64,000 nucleotides of DNA. It comes from an uncultured Acidobacteriia bacterium. Its GTDB lineage: Bacteria; Acidobacteriota; Terriglobia; Bryobacterales; Bryobacteraceae. Positions 8,147 to 19,200 of this stretch are shown piece by piece. The translations under genes and the position numbers were made by a program. Every line of letters begins with the position of its first letter. Position 1 is the stretch's first letter. The notes beneath the pieces were generated by a model. That model was not told where the DNA came from. It worked only from the letters and a program-made list of their open reading frames with translations, and searched no databases. Location of the stretch: contig CAINNJ010000004.1 in assembly GCA_903851195.1 (NCBI GenBank), positions 744,001-808,000 on the forward strand, read 5' to 3'.

Positions 8147-11100
8147 GTGAGAACTCTCGTCCTTTTACTTTTACTTACCGCTTCCGCCGTTGCCCAGTTC
8201 CGCGCCAATCTGGAAGGCGTCGTCAAAGATACATCCGGAGCCGTCGTTCCCGATGCCACCGTCACGCTGCTCAACACCGAGACACAGCGAGCGCAGAAAC
8301 AACAATCGGGCGGCGAGGGCTTCTACCGGTTCGCCGGACTCGCGCCGGGGCTTTACACCCTCTCCGGAGACAAGACCGGCTTTCAACACGTCTCCGTGCA
8401 GAACATCCGCATCAGTGCTGAAGAAACGCAGGGACACGACCTGACCCTCACGCCGGGAGACGTGGCCCAAACCGTGACCGTCACGGACGATGCGGCTTCC
8501 TCGCTCCAGACCGAAACCGCCGAGGTCAGCCGCTCCATCACCACCGAGGAAGTCCGCCGCCTGCCGCAACTCGGCCGCAATCCCTATGAGCTGCTGCGTC
8601 TCACACCCGGCATCTTTGGCGATGCCTCGCGCGGCGCTGGCGGCGGCTCCATCAGCCTGCCGAATACCACCGGGCCGGGCGGCTCCAACAACTCCATCTT
8701 CCAGACCGAGAGCCAGGTTCCGATCACGGCCAACGGCCAGCGCGTCTCGGAAAACAACTTTGAGATCGATGGCGTCAGCGTGAACAGCCTCGGCTGGGGC
8801 GGCGCGGCCGTGGTGACGCCCAATGCGGAGGCCGTGAAGGAAGTCCATGTCGCCGCCAACACCTACACTGCGGAGGCCGGACGCAACGCCGGCGGCCAGA
8901 TCAATGTGGTCTCGCAAAACGGCACTAACCAGCTGCACGGCAGCGGCGTCTTCAAACTGAACGATCCGGCGTTCAACGCCTACAACAAATTCGGCGGTAT
9001 CGGCCTGCCGCCCGTCCGCGTCGATCAGCGCTACCGGCAGTTCGCGGCCAGCGTGGGCGGACGGCTCCTCAAAGACCGGCTCTTCGGCTTCTTCTCTTAT
9101 GAAGGACTGCGCAACAACAGTAATTCCTTCACGAACAGCTGGGTGGAAACGCCGCAGTACCGGCAGTCTTTGCTGAGTGCGCGCCCCGGCACGCTCGCCG
9201 CGCAGATCCTCGGCTCGGCCGCCGAGACCCCGCGCGTCGTCGCGGTCAGTTCTCCCCCCTGTCCGTCCGGCTTCGCGCCAGGCACCTGCGCGCAGGTCAC
9301 CGGCGGCCTGGACGTCGGCTCCTTCGGCGGTTCGAAGGGACTCTACACACCTCTTACCGGCGGCGGCCTCGACGGCATTCCGGATATCCAATACGCCCAA
9401 CTGGCCTCGCCCAGCAGCGTCGCCGGAAACCAGTACAACGGGCGGCTCGACTACACGCACGGCAGCGACTCCGTCGCCCTCAGCATGTTCTTCACGAAGC
9501 TCGACACCGTAGCCTCGGACACTCCGGGTGGCAACCGTCCCATCGGTGATCTTCCCTTCTCGCCACTCAATACCGCCGTAACTCTGACTTACACACGGGT
9601 CATCACGCCGAGTCTGCTGAATGAGGCCCGGGCGAACCTGACCCGCTTCGCCTCCAATCAGCTCCAGGCCGCGAAGAACGCCAACTTCGGCGTGCCGCGC
9701 ATCGAGATTCAGGACTACGCCATTCCGGACCGGATCCGCTTCGGCGCGCCGCAGGGCGAATCGACACCGGCGGTATTTACCCAGAACACCTACGAAGTGC
9801 GCGACAACCTCAGCTGGATCCGCGGCGCCCATGCGCTGAAGTTCGGAGGCGGCGCGCGCTTCGAGCAGGATAACGATAATCTCCTCGGCGGCGCCCGCCC
9901 TCTCTATGTCTTTTCGGGCCTCTTCAATTTCGCCAACGACACGCCGATCTTCGAACAGATCAACGCCAGTCCGCTTACCGGAGCGCCCGCCGACGCGCAG
10001 CGCTACTTCCGCACCGAGACTTATTACGGCTTCGCGCAGGATGACTGGAAAATACGCCCGAACTTTACTCTCAATATCGGACTCCGGTGGGAATACTTTA
10101 CGCCTCTGCGCGAAAAATACGATCGGATCACCAACCTGGTGCTCGGCCCGAACCAGTTACAGGACGCAAAACTGGTCCACCTCAATCAGCTGACCCGCCC
10201 GGACCGGAATAACTTCGCGCCCCGCTTCGGCTTTGCGTGGAACCCGAAGGTCTTCGGCGATAAGAGCGTCGTGGTGCGCGGCGGCTTCGGCATGTACTAC
10301 AGCCGGGTCTATGACAATCTGCTGGCTAACTCCCGCGCGAACGGTCCGGACTTCGCCCGCTACGGCATCTGCTGCGGCACGGCGAGCACCCCTTTCGATG
10401 GCGGCAAGATCCTCTATAGTCTCGGGAGTTCCGGTTCCCCGCTCAGTTATCCGGCCAATCCTCAACTCGCCACCGGCGTCGATCCGGTAACCGGCGGCGT
10501 GCTCAACCAAAGCATCGAAATCTACGGGGCGCCGCAGAACTTTCCGGCAGGCTACGCCTATATTTACTCGTTCGATCTCCAGTACCAGTTACCGGCGAGA
10601 CTGGTCGCCGTCGCGGGATATCAGGGCAGCACGGACCACAAACTCATCCGCCTGGTCAACGAGAACTTCTTATACCCGAACAACCCGGCCTTCACGGCGG
10701 TCTACTTCGCGACGCCGGACGTGAATTCCAACTACAACGCCCTGCTGCTCGGCCTGAACCGCCAGTTCGCGAACGGCTTCCAGTTCAGCGCGAATTACCG
10801 GTGGGCCAAGAGTCTCGATGAGTCTTCCTTCGGCGGTCCGGGCTCGGCGACCAATCAGACGTACCCGCAAAATCTTCGCAGCGAACGCGGCCCTTCGGAC
10901 TTCGACGTAACGCAGAACTTCTCCCTTTCCGGACTCTATGACCTGCCGTTCTATAAGAAGCAGACCGGCTTACTGGGACACATCTTCGGTGGCTTTCAAT
11001 TAAACGGGATTGTGCAGGCCCACACCGGCTTCCCCTGGACACCGGTCTCCGGCACGTCGGTGCAGACACCCGGCGGACCGACGCTCGCCCCCACCCGCCC

Positions 11101-11482
11101 GGTCGCCTATCTGGGCGGCGCGGGCCATGACTACAGCAACAACGCATTCCTCCAGGGCACCAACTTCCCCCTGGGCGGCCCCGCCTATTTCGACATCACG
11201 AAATCCGGCTTCCCCGGAATCAGCCGCAATTCTTTCCGCGGCCCGCGCTATTTCGCTACGGACCTGAGTGTCGCGAGGTCGATCCGGCTGCAGAACCGCT
11301 ATCTGGGCGAGGCCACACGGCTCGACCTGCGCGCGAACCTCTATAACGTGTTCAATAATCTGAACCTCGCGCCGTTCCAGTTCGCGAGTAACTCCGCGCA
11401 TATCGATAACTCGCTTTTCGGCCGCGCCGAGAATGCCCTGGCCGGTCGCGTCGTGGAGTTTCAGGCGCGGCTGAGTTTCTGA
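8147..11482 (+). CDS. TonB-dependent receptor-like outer-membrane protein with N-terminal carboxypeptidase-regulatory domain
   Basis: 1111 aa from the GTG at 8147, which follows a GAGGGG Shine-Dalgarno sequence (8135-8140) and begins a clean signal peptide (RTLVLLLLLTASAVAQ); an in-frame GTG at 8129 is less likely. Residues about 20-100 form a carboxypeptidase-regulatory-like domain (GVVKDTSGAVVPDATVTLLN). A plug region follows (RNPYELLRLTPGIFG, NNFEIDGVSVN), then a long beta-barrel ending in a terminal Phe (FQARLSF), the usual outer-membrane sorting signal. This is the Oar-like receptor family expanded in Acidobacteria. The ligand is unknown; the neighbouring peptidase suggests peptides. Confidence 0.85.
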   Translation: MRTLVLLLLLTASAVAQFRANLEGVVKDTSGAVVPDATVTLLNTETQRAQKQQSGGEGFYRFAGLAPGLYTLSGDKTGFQHVSVQNIRISAEETQGHDLTLTPGDVAQTVTVTDDAASSLQTETAEVSRSITTEEVRRLPQLGRNPYELLRLTPGIFGDASRGAGGGSISLPNTTGPGGSNNSIFQTESQVPITANGQRVSENNFEIDGVSVNSLGWGGAAVVTPNAEAVKEVHVAANTYTAEAGRNAGGQINVVSQNGTNQLHGSGVFKLNDPAFNAYNKFGGIGLPPVRVDQRYRQFAASVGGRLLKDRLFGFFSYEGLRNNSNSFTNSWVETPQYRQSLLSARPGTLAAQILGSAAETPRVVAVSSPPCPSGFAPGTCAQVTGGLDVGSFGGSKGLYTPLTGGGLDGIPDIQYAQLASPSSVAGNQYNGRLDYTHGSDSVALSMFFTKLDTVASDTPGGNRPIGDLPFSPLNTAVTLTYTRVITPSLLNEARANLTRFASNQLQAAKNANFGVPRIEIQDYAIPDRIRFGAPQGESTPAVFTQNTYEVRDNLSWIRGAHALKFGGGARFEQDNDNLLGGARPLYVFSGLFNFANDTPIFEQINASPLTGAPADAQRYFRTETYYGFAQDDWKIRPNFTLNIGLRWEYFTPLREKYDRITNLVLGPNQLQDAKLVHLNQLTRPDRNNFAPRFGFAWNPKVFGDKSVVVRGGFGMYYSRVYDNLLANSRANGPDFARYGICCGTASTPFDGGKILYSLGSSGSPLSYPANPQLATGVDPVTGGVLNQSIEIYGAPQNFPAGYAYIYSFDLQYQLPARLVAVAGYQGSTDHKLIRLVNENFLYPNNPAFTAVYFATPDVNSNYNALLLGLNRQFANGFQFSANYRWAKSLDESSFGGPGSATNQTYPQNLRSERGPSDFDVTQNFSLSGLYDLPFYKKQTGLLGHIFGGFQLNGIVQAHTGFPWTPVSGTSVQTPGGPTLAPTRPVAYLGGAGHDYSNNAFLQGTNFPLGGPAYFDITKSGFPGISRNSFRGPRYFATDLSVARSIRLQNRYLGEATRLDLRANLYNVFNNLNLAPFQFASNSAHIDNSLFGRAENALAGRVVEFQARLSF

Positions 11483-11486
11483 CCAG

Positions 11487-12785
11487 TCAGGCGGCGTGGA
11501 AGCCGGCGCGCTCGAGTCCGCGCTGCGCTTCCCGGCTGCGCATGAAGGTGTTCCAGACGAAGCCGGTGCGCAGATTCTCGGCCATCAGCATCGTAATGCC
11601 GGTGTCGATGGCGACGACATCCGGGTCGTACCAGTTCTTCAGCGGGTTGAAGGCGTTGACGAAACCGTACCGGCTCCAGGAGCTGCCGTAGCGGCTCTTC
11701 ATATTTTTTAGGACGCGCAGGGTGGCCAGTGGCAGGAAGGGCAGCGATCCGGCCGGCGCGCTGGGCACCACCGTGCCGTCGATCGGCCCCATCTGCGGAG
11801 GGCCGCCCCAGACCACATAGCCTTTGTCCGAGTCCGAAGCGGAGATTCCCCAGAGATCGTCGCTGTAATCCGGGAACTGACCGGCCAGTTCGAGACAGAA
11901 GCGCCTGTGGACATCGGTCGCGATGGCCGAGTTCCGGAAGTAATCGGCGTACTTATCGCGCTTGCCCCGCAGATCGAACCACGCTTGGGAGTATTGGTGC
12001 ACGAACAGCGGCGCCTGTGCCCCGATATAGCGCAGACCGTCGTACTCGAAGGTGGTCCGTTTCCAGGCGTTCCACGCTTCCACGGGCAGCGGGAAAGACG
12101 AAGATCCCAGGCCCAGCAGATACATCATCATGAGCTCGCTGTAGTAATCCCAGCGATAGGGCAGGAACCCGGTCTCCGGCGCCCAGCCGTGTGGCAGCAG
12201 CGTCGTGTCTTCCGACAGCCAGGTCCACTCCACGCGGTTGAAGATGTCGGCCGCCAGCCGGCTGATCTCGGTATGGCGAAAGTGCTGGCTGCAGGTCAGC
12301 ACGCCGCAGAGCAGGATCGAGGTATCGATGGAAGAGATCTCCGAATCCCAGATCCGTTCGCCCGTCTTTTGGTGGGCGAAGTGGAAGTAGAAGCCGCGGT
12401 GATTGGGCATCGACTTCCAGAGAAAGCGCAGGGTGGCGATCACGCGGTTGCGCGCGTCCGGGTAAGATACATACCCGCGCTTCTGGCCGATGCAGAGCGC
12501 GGTCAGGCCGAACCCCGTTGCGGCAATACTGGCCACGATGCCGGTATCCGGCTGGCGCACGTGGCAGCGGTCCTTCACGAGCCCGGTGTCGGGATCGGCC
12601 TGATCGAGGAAGAACTGACAGTCGGCCCGTTCGAGATCCTCAAGGAACGCGTCGTCCTCAGGCGAGAGCTGAGGCAATGAGAGCTGCGGCGGCGCGGCGC
12701 CCCGCAGACCCGCGGCGCTCACGGCGGCGCCCAGCAGGAATCCGCGGCGAGAGCTGCCGGTGAGTAAACGATCCTTTGCGGTCAC
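11487..12785 (-). CDS. Exported glucoamylase-family protein
   Basis: 432 aa from the GTG at 12785. The N-terminus contains a Tat-like signal (SSRRGFLLGAAVSAAGL). The remainder matches the glycoamylase-type (alpha/alpha)6 family (PF10091-like). It has LERADCQFFLDQADPDTGLVKDR near the start, SSIDTSILLCG, DYYSELMMMYLLGLG, the WGISASDSDKGY segment and VVAIDTGITMLMAENLRTG near the end. Such proteins are predicted to hydrolyse beta-linked glucans; the substrate is unproven. It is convergent with the receptor gene (4-base gap) and divergent from the next gene. A longer upstream frame has no family sequence. Confidence 0.85.
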   Translation of the reverse strand: MTAKDRLLTGSSRRGFLLGAAVSAAGLRGAAPPQLSLPQLSPEDDAFLEDLERADCQFFLDQADPDTGLVKDRCHVRQPDTGIVASIAATGFGLTALCIGQKRGYVSYPDARNRVIATLRFLWKSMPNHRGFYFHFAHQKTGERIWDSEISSIDTSILLCGVLTCSQHFRHTEISRLAADIFNRVEWTWLSEDTTLLPHGWAPETGFLPYRWDYYSELMMMYLLGLGSSSFPLPVEAWNAWKRTTFEYDGLRYIGAQAPLFVHQYSQAWFDLRGKRDKYADYFRNSAIATDVHRRFCLELAGQFPDYSDDLWGISASDSDKGYVVWGGPPQMGPIDGTVVPSAPAGSLPFLPLATLRVLKNMKSRYGSSWSRYGFVNAFNPLKNWYDPDVVAIDTGITMLMAENLRTGFVWNTFMRSREAQRGLERAGFHAA

Positions 12786-12831
12786 GGGACGAGTAGAACC
12801 ACGCGCGGCACAAGCCTCATAATTATTGATT

Positions 12832-13857
12832 GTGGAAGTTAGCCGCTCGCGCGTAAAGCAGGTGACGCTCCAGATTGTGATCGCCGTCGCATCCCTCGGC
12901 TCGATTGCGGTTCTCGTCTTCCGGGATGCGAAGTGGCCGCGCCGGAATCCGATCGAGACGCTGTCCATCACCGGCGCGGTGTTGCGGCAGAATGCGGATC
13001 CGCGGAAGCAGTCCCCGATTGCGAACGCGGAGGTCACGGCCACGGGCGGGCTCTTTGAAGCCCATGCAAAATCGGACGCTTCCGGCCTGTTCGAGCTCTC
13101 CCTCCGGCCGAGTCTGCGTTCCGGCGAGCCGATCACGCTGCAGTTCGAACACAGCGAGTACAAGCCGCTCGAAGTGACCGGCACCCGCGACGACAGGCTC
13201 TATGTCGTGAGGATGGAACCGGTGGCGCCGGAACCGGCCAGCGCGGCGGGCGCCGAAGCGAAGGCGCTGCCGATCCGCGATGTCCGCGTTCGCTATACCG
13301 TGAAGAACCAGACAACTCTCACGGTCGGCAGCGTGGCGAAGCAGTTCGAGGTGGAGAACACGGGGAACGTTCCCTGCGCCAACCACCGTCCCTGCTCGCC
13401 GGACGGCAAGTGGAAAGCGACCACCCGCCTGCTCTCGCTGGATGCCGGTCAGGACGATCTGTTCCGGAACGTCCGGGTGACGTGTATCGCGGGGCCGTGT
13501 CCGTTTACGCGAATCTACTCGGGCGACCTGACGCGTCCCATGCGGATGATCAACGTCTCGGTGCTGAACTGGTCGGACTCCACCACGTTTCTGGTGGAAG
13601 CGGAAGTGACCCGCACGGCCGTAACGGACACGATCCGCCGATCCTTCCCGACCATCATCGGGCAGACGATGACCTTCGCGCTCCCGGCCGCGGCGGAAGG
13701 GCCGACCGTGGAGGCGAATCTGAACGGCGAAGAGATCGTCTTTCCGCTGGGCCCGAAGCTGATCCTGTCGTGGGCCAGTTGCAGCGTGGAAGTGGCCTCG
13801 GGACAGAACCACACGTACCGGTGCGAACTCAAGGAAGGGTATCAGTTCCCGCTGTGA
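12832..13857 (+). CDS. Hypothetical membrane-anchored protein with carboxypeptidase-regulatory-like domain
   Basis: 341 aa. A single N-terminal hydrophobic segment (VTLQIVIAVASLGSIAVLVF) probably anchors it. A regulatory-like beta-sandwich follows (ITGAVLRQNAD, GLFELSLRPSLRSGEPITLQF). The C-terminal two thirds has six Cys, including CIAGPC and CANHRPC, compatible with disulfides outside the cytoplasm. No enzyme motif was recognised. A TTG at 12826 is possible; I prefer the GTG at 12832 because CATAAT lies 8 nt before it. The S9 peptidase gene starts 39 bases downstream in the same direction, so the two may be cotranscribed. Confidence 0.6.
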   Translation: MEVSRSRVKQVTLQIVIAVASLGSIAVLVFRDAKWPRRNPIETLSITGAVLRQNADPRKQSPIANAEVTATGGLFEAHAKSDASGLFELSLRPSLRSGEPITLQFEHSEYKPLEVTGTRDDRLYVVRMEPVAPEPASAAGAEAKALPIRDVRVRYTVKNQTTLTVGSVAKQFEVENTGNVPCANHRPCSPDGKWKATTRLLSLDAGQDDLFRNVRVTCIAGPCPFTRIYSGDLTRPMRMINVSVLNWSDSTTFLVEAEVTRTAVTDTIRRSFPTIIGQTMTFALPAAAEGPTVEANLNGEEIVFPLGPKLILSWASCSVEVASGQNHTYRCELKEGYQFPL

Positions 13858-13896
13858 GTGGCCGTCCGGCGGAACCGGATGGATTACTCTACACCT

Positions 13897-16257
13897 ATGC
13901 GCTCGCTTCTTCCCGTGGTTTTCGTACTTTCCGCAATTCCCGCGGTAGCCCAGCCGGGTCCGGCAGTCCTGACCGCAGCCGACTACGCCCGTGCCGAGAA
14001 GTTCATGACCTACAACACCGCGCCGCTGGTCTACGGCGCCGGCGTTCGGCCGACCTTCCTGAAAGACGGCCGGTTCTGGTATCGCGTGACGCGCGAGAGC
14101 GGCGCCGAGTTCATGCTGGTCGATCCGGCGAAGGGCACGAAGGCGCCCGCCTTCGACCACGCGCGGCTGGCGACGTCCCTTTCGGGTGCGGCCAATGGGA
14201 GCTATCAGGCTGGAAGCCTGCCGTTCCAGACGATCGACTTCTCCGACGACGCGAAGACTTTACTGGTGAGCGCGGCGGGCAAACGCTATCAATGCGCGCT
14301 CGACTCCTACAAGTGCACGGTGGACAACACGCCGGGAGCGGGCGCCGCGCGGGGCGGACGGGGTGGCGGGCGCGGCGGCTTTGCCCGGTCGAACGACTCG
14401 CCTTCGCCGGATAAGAAGAAGACGGCCTTCCTCCGCGACTACAACCTGTGGGTGCGCGATATCGCCACGGGCAAAGAGACGCAACTCACCACGGACGGCG
14501 TGAAGGATAACGGCTACGCGACCGACAACGCGGGCTGGACGAAGAGCGATCGCGCGATCCTGCTGTGGTCGCCCGATTCGAAGAAGATCGCGACGTTCCA
14601 GCAGGATCAGCGCGGCACGGGCGAGATGTATCTGGTCAACACCTCGGTGGGCCATCCGAAGCTGGAGTCGTGGAAGTATCCGCTGCCCGGCGACGACGTG
14701 GTGACGACCATCCGGCGGGTGATCATCGACGTGGAAACCAATAAGACCGTCGCGATGAATATCGCGCCCGACCAGCACCGTTCCACGCTCTGCGACGACA
14801 TTACGTGTCGCGGTTCGGAGTGGACCGACGTGCAGTGGAGTCCGGACGGGCAGAAGGTCGCGTTCGTCTCGACGTCGCGCGATCACAAGCAGGCGCGGTT
14901 GCGGGAGGCGAACGCGGCGACGGGCGTGGTCCGTGAGGTAACTGAAGAAGCCGTGGATACGCAGTATGAATCGGGCGACGGGAAGTCGAACTGGCAGGTG
15001 CTGTACGGGACCGACGAGTTTCTCTGGTACTCGGAGAAGAGCGGCTATGGACACCTGTATCTGGGCGACTGGAAGACCGGGAAGATCAAAGGCGCGATCA
15101 CGCGCGGTGACTGGCTGGTGCGGCAGACGGCGCGGGTGGACGAAAAGGCCCGGGTGATCTATTTCCTCGGCGCGGGGCGCGAGAAGGGCGACCCGTATTT
15201 CACGCATCTGTACCGGATCAATTTCGACGGCACGGGTCTGGCGCTGCTGACTCCGGAAGACGCGAATCACGACATCACGTTCTCGCCTTCGGGGCAGTAT
15301 TTCGTCGACAGTTACTCGAAGCCGGATGTGCCGCCGGTGGCGGTGGTGCGCGACCTGAACGGGAAACTGATCTCGACGCTGGAGACCGCGGATATCACGA
15401 AGCTGAAGGCGGCGGGCTGGAAGCCTCCGGTGCCGATATCCGTGAAAGCGCGGGACGGCGTGACGGACCTCTACGGGCTGCTGTTCGTCCCGACCAATGT
15501 GGATCCGAAGAAGAAGTATCCGATCGTCAACCATATCTATCCGGGTCCCCAGGGCGGCAGCGTGGGGTCGCGCAGCTTTGTGGCGTCGCGCGGGGATACG
15601 CAGGCGCTGGCGGAACTGGGCTTCGTGGTGATCGAGGTGGACGGGATGGGGAATCCGACGCGCTCGAAGAAGTTCCACGATTTCTATTACGCGAATATGG
15701 GCGACAACACGCTGCCGGATCAGATCACGGCGATGAAGCAGATCGCGGCGCGGTATCCGTTTGTGGATCTCGACCGGGCGGGCATTTACGGGCATTCGGG
15801 CGGCGGGTTCGCCACGGCGGATGCGATGTTCCGGTTCCCCGACTTCTTCAAAGTCGGCATCTCGGAAGCCGGCAACCACGACAACCGGAACTATGAGGAC
15901 GACTGGGGCGAGCGCTATCAGGGCTTGCTGAAGCGGAATGCGGACGGAACGACGAACTACGACGATCAGGCCAACGAGAGCCTGGCGAAGAACCTGAAAG
16001 GCCACCTGCTGCTGGCGCACGGAACCATGGATAACAACGTGCCGCCTTACAACACGCTGCTGGTGGTGAACGAACTGATCAAGGCGAATAAGGATTTCGA
16101 CTTACTGATGCTGCCGAACCGCGGGCACGGGTTTGGGAATGAGCCTTATATGGTGAGGCGGCGGTGGGATTACTTCGTGCGGTATCTGCTGGGCGCGGAA
16201 CCGCCGAAGGGCTATGAACTGAAAGCGCCGGGACCGCAAGGTCCCGGCGCGCAGTAG
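13897..16257 (+). CDS. Exported S9-family prolyl peptidase (dipeptidyl peptidase IV type)
   Basis: 786 aa from the ATG at 13897, which opens a signal peptide (MRSLLPVVFVLSAIPAVAQ). The N-terminal half is a DPP-IV beta-propeller (LWVRDIATGKETQLT, LLWSPDSKKIATFQQDQR). The C-terminal alpha/beta-hydrolase domain has GHSGGG with Ser634, GTMDNNV with Asp712 and NRGHGFG with His744, a complete catalytic triad. DPP-IV enzymes release X-Pro or X-Ala dipeptides from peptide N-termini. A Gly/Arg-rich insert (ARGGRGGGRGG) interrupts the propeller near residue 150. The gene lies between two TonB-receptor-like genes, in keeping with extracytoplasmic peptide processing. Confidence 0.9.
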   Translation: MRSLLPVVFVLSAIPAVAQPGPAVLTAADYARAEKFMTYNTAPLVYGAGVRPTFLKDGRFWYRVTRESGAEFMLVDPAKGTKAPAFDHARLATSLSGAANGSYQAGSLPFQTIDFSDDAKTLLVSAAGKRYQCALDSYKCTVDNTPGAGAARGGRGGGRGGFARSNDSPSPDKKKTAFLRDYNLWVRDIATGKETQLTTDGVKDNGYATDNAGWTKSDRAILLWSPDSKKIATFQQDQRGTGEMYLVNTSVGHPKLESWKYPLPGDDVVTTIRRVIIDVETNKTVAMNIAPDQHRSTLCDDITCRGSEWTDVQWSPDGQKVAFVSTSRDHKQARLREANAATGVVREVTEEAVDTQYESGDGKSNWQVLYGTDEFLWYSEKSGYGHLYLGDWKTGKIKGAITRGDWLVRQTARVDEKARVIYFLGAGREKGDPYFTHLYRINFDGTGLALLTPEDANHDITFSPSGQYFVDSYSKPDVPPVAVVRDLNGKLISTLETADITKLKAAGWKPPVPISVKARDGVTDLYGLLFVPTNVDPKKKYPIVNHIYPGPQGGSVGSRSFVASRGDTQALAELGFVVIEVDGMGNPTRSKKFHDFYYANMGDNTLPDQITAMKQIAARYPFVDLDRAGIYGHSGGGFATADAMFRFPDFFKVGISEAGNHDNRNYEDDWGERYQGLLKRNADGTTNYDDQANESLAKNLKGHLLLAHGTMDNNVPPYNTLLVVNELIKANKDFDLLMLPNRGHGFGNEPYMVRRRWDYFVRYLLGAEPPKGYELKAPGPQGPGAQ

Positions 16258-16274
16258 AGCAGTGGCCGTCCGGC

Positions 16275-19200
16275 TTAGAACGAGAATTTGCCGGACATGA
16301 CGATGACTCGTCCCGACACCGTACCGCTCTGGAAAGAGCCGTAGATGCTGGTGGGCGGGACGACGGTGGCGCTGATGAAACCGAGCGCGCTCGAGGTGAC
16401 GCTGCCGCTCGGGTTGGCGAAGTTCGGGTGGTTGAACAGGTTGTAGAACTGCGCTCCCAGACCGAACCGGACGCGTTCGGTGATCTGGATGTTCCTGGTC
16501 ACGTTGGCGTCGAGATCGGTGTAGCCGGCGCCGCGGAACATGTTGGGCGCGGTGTTGCCGAAGTTCGACTGGGCGGTGGTGCTGGCGAACTGCGAGGCGG
16601 TGAAGCAGGGCGTGGAACCGGTAATGGTCTTGGCACAGTTTACGCCGAGCAGGCTGTTATCGAGCAGGTCCGAGAGGAACGAGTTCCCGATGCCGCCGGC
16701 GGAATTGATCTGGGCGGCGAGAGCGCTGTTGGTGACCGAGAAGGGCGAACCGGAGTAGGCGTAGATCTTGCCGGCAACGGTCCAGTTGCTGCCGATCCAG
16801 CCGGCCATCCGGTTTTTGAAGCGCGGCGAATTCCAGACCAGATCGCCCGTCACCATGTGGCGGGTGTCGAAGCTGAGCGGTCCATAGCCCATGCCGACGT
16901 TGGCGCCGTCATAGATGGCGACGTTGCCGAGCGCGTGGCTCCAGGTGTAGCCGAGCTGGCCCTGGAAGCCGAGACCGAGCGGGTGGCGAAACGCCACGAT
17001 GAGGGCGTCGTAGTTGGAACGGCCGGAAGTGACCACCTGGGTGACCGTGAGGAAGCGCGGGTCCGGGGCGGCGAGAGGAAGGCCGGAGAAGCCCGTGGCC
17101 GCATAGCGGCTGGTGGGCGCGATGAAGGCGTTCGCATTCAGATTGCTGAGCGCTTCGTCTTTGCCGTGATTGCCGGTGTAGGTGAGCGAAAGGACGTCCT
17201 TACCGGAGATAGGCTGTTCGATTTCGAAGTTCCACTGCAGAATCTTCGGGGCGACGAAGTTCTGGGGCGGCGAGTAGTAGCCAGGCTTGGCGAACGTGGT
17301 GCCGGCGGGAAGCGCGGCCTGCAACTGAGCGAGCGTGTAGCCCTTCGCGAAACCGGACTGGAACGCGGCGGCGGACTGATAGGCGTACGACAGTGCGCTG
17401 TTGGGGTCGTTGATCTGTGCCACGGTAGCGCCCGCCGTGGTCACGCTCGGCGTGAAGACGGAGGGAGCGTTGGTATCGATGGAGTTGGCGACGCTGACCG
17501 CGAAAAGATTCGCGAAGAGGCCGACACCGCCACGCACCACCGTCTTGCCCGAACCGAAGGGCGACCAGGCGACGCTGAAGCGCGGCTCGGTGATGACGGC
17601 TTCGAGGCCCTTGTAGGCGTTGTGCAGTCCGGTGGTGATGGTCTGGTTATAAGGGATGTTGGCTCCGCCCTGGTAGGCGGCGGTGCCGAACTGTTCGTTC
17701 ATGCGGGCGAAGCAGTTATCGAGGCAGGCCGGGTTGCCGTCGCGCTCGAAGCGGACGCCGTAGATGATTTTGAGGTTCGGCTTCACGGCCCATTCGTCCT
17801 GCGCATAGAAGTTCAGGGAGTAGGCGCGGATGTGGGCGGCGCCCAGCACCGGGAAGCTCTGGCTGAAGGAGCTGCCCTTGCCGGTGGTGTTGATCTTGCC
17901 GTTGGCGAAGTCGGTGAGGTCGTTAAAGGTGTAGGTGCCGGCGAACGCGCCGCTCGACAGGTTGGTCGCGGTGACCTTGTTGAAGCGGTAGTTCATGCCG
18001 AATTTCAGGCTGTGACGGCCAAGGGTCCAGGAGAGATCGTCAACGAGCTGCAATTGGCCGACGTTGCGGCCGTTGGGGAAGCCCGCGGTGCCCTGACCGC
18101 CGCCGCTGCCGACGCCGGTGAAGCCGCCGGAGTTGGAACCGCCGTCGCCGAAGGAGAAGCGTTCGGGCATGAGCGCCTGGACCTTCGAGAAGTCCGCGAC
18201 GCCGAAGATGGCGGAGTACCAGCTGGCGGCGCCGACGAAGTTGTTGACCAGAGTGGGCGAGATCACCCAGGAGTGGTTCAGCTGGCCGGAGTGCTGCGGC
18301 TGCGTGCTGACCGAGTTGAAAGCCGGGGCGATGGGGCTGGTGCCGGTGGCCTGGACGCCGCGGTCATAGGCGTAGCGGGCATTGATCTTCTGTTTGTCGT
18401 TGATGTTGTAATCGGCGCGGGAGATGTAGAGCGCTTCGGTGTTGAGCTGGTTGTTGCCGGAGACGAAGACCTGGGCGCAGGGAGTGGTGACGCCGAAGAC
18501 GCCGCCCTTGCCATCCGGCGTGCCGGAGAAGGTGCCGTTCGACTGGCAGCCGAGCTTGTTCTTGGAATCCTGATAGGGCCCGTTGCCGTTGGTGACCGCG
18601 ACGGCGCGGCTGACGCCGGGAGCGTTCTTGTAGAGATTGGCGGCGTCCTGGTAGAGCGGCAGCGCGCTCTGGGGCACATGGGCGATCGCGTAGTCGAGCA
18701 ACTGCGTGGAAGGCAGAGTGATGGTGGAGGTGGCCGGCAGCACGTAGCGCAGGCCTTCGGTATCGAACAGGAAGTAGAGCTTGTTCTTCTTCACGGGACC
18801 GCTGACGGAGCCCGCGTACTGGTGGGCATCCGAGCGCGTAACGGGGTTGCCGGCGAGGGCGACGTAGAAATCGCGCGCGTTGAACGCCTGGCTGTTGTAG
18901 TTGTAGCTGGCGTTGCCGTGGAAGCCGTTGGTGCCGCTCTTGCCGATGATGTTTTCCTGACCGCCCGCCATGCGTCCGTACTGGGCGCTGAAGGCGTTCA
19001 GAATCACGGCCACTTCGGCGACCTCATTCGCGCCGAGGGTGTTGTTGCTGGCGCCGGAGTTGTTGAGGTTGTTGTAAGGATCCATGATGTCCGCGCCGTT
19101 CAGGGTGAACTGAATGGAAGAGCCGGGGACGCCGTTGGCGTTCATGTTGCCGCTGCCGCCCTTGACGTTGACGCGCACGCCGGGCACGGTCATGGCGAGG

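Noticed and set aside
12774-12840. Candidate replication origin at the skew switch
   Set aside because: The intergenic gap is only about 46 bases with no DnaA-box cluster or AT-rich unwinding region, so only the skew observation is reported.
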